DNA of 62,500 nucleotides, from positions 1 through 62,500 of the forward strand of contig JAQGDQ010000266.1 in the NCBI GenBank assembly GCA_030141605.1. Reading direction: 5' to 3'. Position 1 is the stretch's first letter; every line of letters starts with the position of its first letter. Under the pieces are notes generated by a model. That model worked only from the letters and a program-made list of their open reading frames with translations, did no database searches and was not told where the DNA came from. This document shows positions 58,261 to 62,500 of this stretch, piece by piece. The stretch comes from Tubiluchus corallicola (taxonomy: Eukaryota; Priapulida; Priapulimorpha; Priapulimorphida; Tubiluchidae). Made by a program: the position numbers and the translations under genes.

Positions 58261-58744
58261 TCAAAATTCAAAACGACAAAAATCGTAAGCTGTGCTTAAG
58301 CGAAATGAAAATTCAATGTCCAAAATTCATATTTGAGATCATTTAATCTGTGAAATTAATTTATGAGCAAAGTTTGCAAATTAACGACGAATCACAATGT
58401 CACACCAACGAAATTTGTCCAATAGGAGTATAGGTCAGAATCCTTTTTACAAATTTTAAATTAACTTTGTGTTTCTTTCATAAAGAATTTTTTTTACTTA
58501 TTGTAGTATTTTTACTTAAAATAGATTGTATATTATACTTACTAATATGGCTGGCATTATCAGACTGCTTGCCATTGCACTCTACAATTTAATATTAAAA
58601 ATCACACTATAATAATAATAATAATAATAGCTATTGTTAATTGCTGTAAGACACGCAGGCTCTATACATGTACGTGAACTTTTTATCTCATAGCAATGTT
58701 TAAATAGACAATTTCGGGTTAGTGCCCCAAATGATTGTCCTATT

Positions 58745-58965
58745 GAGTCCACAGACAAACACCGACATACACACGGGCGAACAACATTCTTGCGACAAAT
58801 GGAAAACTAGGCTTAATTACTCATTGCTAATTGCATTCTTAATTGCAGAAATGTCGTAATTAGTAAAATCTACATAGTTCTGTGACAGGCACGGAAAGTT
58901 TAACTCGACGTAAAACAGGAATTGTTTCCTCAGAGCACAGCTTTGGGACCTAGTCTGCTTTACGT
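58745..58965. repeat. Dispersed repeat D, copy 2
   Basis: Mate of 41735-41945 in the same orientation; the segment between gaaaactaggcttaattact and tctgtgacaggcacgga aligns. Confidence 0.6.
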
Positions 58966-59535
58966 AAGAGTTTAACTGCAGTTTTACATGAAGTAGGGAA
59001 TAAGGGGAAGAAGGCAGATATATACTAACAGCCTTATTAGTTGATTAGATAAAGATATGGAAAAAGCGAGTTTACAGCGAATTTTATAAATATATCTTAC
59101 ATGCAATTCACTCGTAACGCCGATCCATCCATCCCTTTTATATCAGGGCGAGTAGCAATGTATATTGTACTACTAGGCTTTTTAAAATAATATGATTTCT
59201 ACTCGAAAACGCTAAGGCGCACATATATACTTGCTCTAATGATTCACTATGCTTCTTTTGACCATTATGTCCTTCAGTAGACAGACTGCATAAATTTTCC
59301 CTCTCCAAATAACAAACATCTCAAACATTCTTCATCAGTTACTCCTTGCCAAGGGACCGAATACACGTCGAACGTCGCCATTGAAATTTAGGAAATTAGG
59401 CCCGAGTGCCATCTATTGCCGACAAAGTAATTTAAATTTTGCAGCTCTTTGGTTTACACAGGAGAATCTTAGAAAAAATTGCCGTATGTCATTTGAAATG
59501 CGTAGCTGTATAACAACTGAATCAAAGTTGAACTT
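58966..59535. other. Intergenic, no supported gene
   Basis: No exon-like or transposon signal recognised. Confidence 0.5.
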
Positions 59536-59547
59536 TGGGGAACTAAA

Positions 59548-59901
59548 AAATTGAATAAAGAAAAACTAAGATGGGTAGGACATTTAATTAGATTGCTAGA
59601 AACAACACCAGAAAGATGGGCCCTAAAACCTGCTAAACCTCTAGGCAAACCAAAAACAACATGCAGAATTAATAAATTAACAGCATCTAAGACCAAAGTT
59701 AACAACAGCATCGCAGGAGTCGAGAACATTAGTTGCAGACAGGGAACACTAAACTATTCTAATAAGAACGGCTCGATATCTATGACGGATGTTTACAGCA
59801 AGTTAGCGACAGAAGAAAGAAGGAACATGGATGGCCTGGAATACTGGGACAATGTATGGTCTAAATTTAGAAGAAACGCTATTATAATTGTCCTGTGTTA
59901 G
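59548..59901 (+). pseudogene. LINE ORF2 C-terminal fragment
   Basis: Reads KLRWVGHLIRLLETTPERW, then PLGKPKTTC, the C-terminal G-H-x-x-R and R/K-P-x-TT motifs of LINE ORF2, and ends with WDNVWSKFRR before a stop at 59899-59901. It is the same family as the 108-bp array at 27183-28090. A purine-rich tail (gagagagaaagagag, aaaagaaag) follows to about 60060. It is 5' truncated. Confidence 0.65.
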
Positions 59902-60906
59902 TGTACGTCTGATCTGAGCTAAAAAGCAGAGAGTGAGAGAGAGAAAGAGAGATAAAAAGAATAAAAAATAGAAAAAGAAAGAAATAAAAGAAACATACAA
60001 ACAAACGAAAGTGGAATGAACGAATGTATGAAGGAATAAGTAAACAAGTGAGTGAGTGAGAAAGTCAGACTGGATAAATAAAGTAAAGAAGAAACGAATT
60101 AACCATTTCATACCCATTGTATCCCTTGGTACACGAGAATATTTTCTGCTTGCAAAATTAATAAAATTTTAAAACTGATAGTTATTTGATCTGTTAACAG
60201 TTATTTTGATTTAAGCCAATAACAATAGACTAAAAATAGTGATAAAATGGCAAACTAAAAAATCTACATAGCATCAAAAACTGTGCAAGGTACAGTACTT
60301 GAGAGATGGCTTTGTACAGATCAGCATAGCATGCTTACTAAATGTCTCAAATACTTTAAAAATTATCAGCAGTTACAAAATCAAGCACATTTTTGCTTTT
60401 GTTGTGTTTTTAAAAAAGTCGGATTTTCTTTTTTTTTGCACATGACAAAGAATGTTGTGTATCCCACAGGATATATTGGGAACAAACGGTTGTAATTCAC
60501 TTTCATAAAAATAGACGCAGGAATGCACTGATGTGCAAAAACCTCTTTGCAAGTCCAGTAATTAGCTTTTCGTTCAGTAAAGTATGTTGATACTACTACA
60601 TTACTGTGTAAACAATTCCACTCTTGAGTCTCTTTCCAGTTTATTCATTATACTGCTTCACCACAAATTAGTATGTAGAAATTAACAAGATGGTTCAAGA
60701 CGCTATAAAGATCAGCTACACTAAAGACAGTAAGTTCTAGGTGGCAATTGCAGGGATATAAAGAAGGAATGGTAGCGTATTATACCCTACAGTGAGTACA
60801 AACTTTCTTTTTATTTTTCATGTTTCTGTTTCACTTTACATTTTCACTGTTCATAGGTTTCATCAATTCATGAATTTCTATGCACCAAGACTATTAAAGT
60901 AAATAT

Positions 60907-61344
60907 ATGTCGCTTTACTTTGCACTGTTCATTGCAATAATATATGGGATTATTTTCTTGAATTCCATTTCAACATCAAAATTTTATGGAAAAGCCAGTG
61001 GATGTATGAACTCAGATGTTGTTGTAAGACATGGCAGAAGAGAATTTATTTTGTTACAGGATGCTGATGTGTCTGAACCTGAGAATGAATCTAATGATGA
61101 TTATGGAGAATGTGATTACTCAGAGTTTTCATGCTCAGAAGTTAGTGACTCAGAAATCGACAGTCATCAGCCAACAACATCAACTGCTGTACAGAACAAA
61201 GGCTCTGGTTTTAAATGGAAGGCACCCAACAAGAATGTACCGCCTACTGCCATAGAAATCTCAGGGGACGTGGAGGACTACAGAGACAGCATCCAACCAG
61301 CTTCATGTTGGTGTAAATACCTTCCAGAAGATGAAACGATATGA
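60907..61344 (+). pseudogene. piggyBac transposase N-terminal part
   Basis: A 145-codon frame. The first 33 codons are hydrophobic and probably not part of the transposase. From about MNSDVVVRHGRRE it becomes acidic (DVSEPENESNDDYGECDY) and reaches FKWKAPNKNVPP, as in piggyBac N-terminal regions. It stops at 61342-61344. The DDE core that should follow is absent. Confidence 0.6.
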
Positions 61345-61736
61345 CAGAAAGCAAGAACAAAAAGTGTTGTCCTGCAATTGTAAAAGAGTACAACATGCTC
61401 ATGGGGGCAGTAGATCTGTTTGACATGTTGACGAGTTTCTACAGAGTTGATCATAAAAGTACAAAGTGGTTCAGCAGAGTATTCTTTTATTGTCTTAGTG
61501 TTGCAGTTGTAAATGGTTGGCTACACTACCGTCGTCACTGTACACATCTGATACTCCCAAAAAAATCGCTAACAGATCTCATGGAATTTGCTTCCGAAGT
61601 GAGTACTTCTTTACTTTCAAAAAACAAAAAGACCAAAATGAGCTGTAAACGAGGCCGCCCACCATCTGCTGAAGAGTCAGGCGAGGATAATGTGCAACCT
61701 GAGACCTACATACATATTGCCCAGCGTGCGCCCTGA
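61341..61736 (+). pseudogene. piggyBac transposase C-terminal part
   Basis: A different frame from the N-terminal part, overlapping it by 4 nt. It reads CCPAIVKEYNMLMGAVDLFD, then WFSRVFFYCLSVAVVNGWL, the hallmark region just after the last catalytic Asp in piggyBac transposases, and an RGRPPS motif. The C-terminal Cys-rich finger is lost by a frame change near 61700. A MKRYDRK stretch in the N-terminal frame shows that the join lies a few codons before 61341. Confidence 0.75.
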
Positions 61737-62159
61737 AGACGTTCAAGAATCGCACTGCTCAAGCCACAGTCGACGCTGCAGGTCAAATGTGATCAAGAAC
61801 TGACTCTCTTGGCGCACACTCCATTGTCTTCCGAGACAGAAGGATGCCAACAACTCCCTTTTTTATTAGCTCATATCACTCACATCACGTTGTTTCACTG
61901 TTAATCAACAACTAAGTATTTTCTTTAATCTAACCAACCCTCAAAAATGAATACACATCCTCATAAATGAGTAACACAATTATCCGCATACGATTGCCCA
62001 TCTTTAACTTCTTCAGGATCGTAACTGTCTGCTGCATTTTGCGTGAGTTCATGAAGAACTGTTTCAGTAAAATTAATTTCGTTGTATAATGGATAGTGCG
62101 TTGTATTGGAGCTGCTTATTGATGCTTGAGGAATGGCAAAGCTATGAAGACTCTGATTA

Positions 62160-62400
62160 TAAAATGACACGTTTATTAAGCATCAACACAATAAATATAA
62201 TAGATAGCAATGCCAAAAGCCCCTGATCTGACGGTCTGTACGCTCCGGCTCCTAGGCTTAATCTGAGACTGAATTCTCGAGCTGGAGGCCCCGCACGCCT
62301 TATATATCGTGCGCGATGCCGAATGCCTCAATTCTTGGATCACGTAATCACGTGACACCACTCCTTAACTGGCTTCATCATACCAGCATATTTATCATAA
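62160..62400. repeat. LTR-like repeat related to 3890-4140
   Basis: Shares tttattaa...caca...aaatata...agcaatgcc, a ctcgagctggaggcc/ctcgaggtgcggggc stretch, and cacgtgacacca with 3905-4125. It includes a cttatatatcg TATA-like box. No coding region attaches to it. The last 100 bp of the window hold nothing recognisable. Confidence 0.4.
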
Positions 62401-62500
62401 TCTACTGCTCTTAGCATAATTTAACAGGTTCTCTTTACTGTTACCACTAAGCAGTAATTACTTTATATTTAGTAATTTTTGTAGGTTTCTACTATTCACA

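Larger units (their letters stand above)
60103..61738 (+). mobile_element. piggyBac-type element relic
   Basis: A TTAA at 60099-60102 is followed by ccatttcatacccattg, a plausible piggyBac-like end. The coding remnants at 60907-61736 are piggyBac transposase N- and C-terminal parts. No matching right terminal repeat was found up to 62500, so the right end is lost or mutated. Confidence 0.5.

Overview
The window is AT-rich invertebrate animal DNA. The evidence is intron-rich genes with GT-AG junctions (mostly phase 1), secreted-type EGF and pentraxin domains, a protein O-mannose kinase-like gene, and animal-type transposons (BEL/Pao, hAT, piggyBac, LINE fragments). There are no prokaryotic operons, rRNA genes or CRISPR arrays. 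I cannot name the species; an early-branching animal such as a sponge or cnidarian is a guess from domain style only.

Layout. 0-6 kb: microsatellites, a 31-bp minisatellite inside a dispersed repeat, a 912-bp hAT deletion derivative with intact 8-bp target duplication, and a small Cys-containing ORF. 6.0-20.0 kb (+): one large gene fragment. It has a leader exon, eleven calcium-binding EGF exons of nearly uniform size, a twelfth EGF exon cut off by an ATT microsatellite, and two pentraxin/LamG-like domains each split over two exons, ending at a stop at 19983. Introns of the EGF array are homologous to each other, so the array grew by exon-plus-intron tandem duplication. 20.5-22.9 kb: a diverged tandem segmental duplication with GT-rich tracts. 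27.2-28.1 kb: a 108-bp tandem array that appears to derive from the C-terminal coding end of a LINE. 29.07-29.34 kb (+): a candidate first exon with an octapeptide-like motif and an in-frame TGA.

29.8-37.8 kb (-): a broken BEL/Pao retrotransposon with short diverged LTRs, PPT, PBS, frameshifted gag, and a long RT/RNase H/integrase frame with two in-frame stops. A second LTR-like block lies in its leader. 38-44 kb: dispersed repeats, a small palindromic MITE, and a higher-order CT-microsatellite array. 45.3-46.1 kb: a 722-bp element with 33-bp perfect terminal inverted repeats and a 9-bp target duplication. It carries promoter-like sequence and a short first exon that splices, in silico, across its own end into flanking DNA. 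46.3-52.0 kb (+): a POMK-like type II membrane kinase gene; one intron holds a 132-bp tandem array derived from LINE reverse transcriptase. 52.6-57.6 kb (-): two tandem copies of a small gene with a hydrophobic leader-like exon. Copy 1 is damaged and carries an insertion whose empty site is visible in copy 2. 57.8-62.5 kb: LINE C-terminal fragments and a piggyBac transposase relic lacking its catalytic core.

The EGF/pentraxin and POMK-like products would both act in the secretory pathway or extracellular space, but nothing here shows that they work together. Much of the rest is transposon debris and simple repeats.
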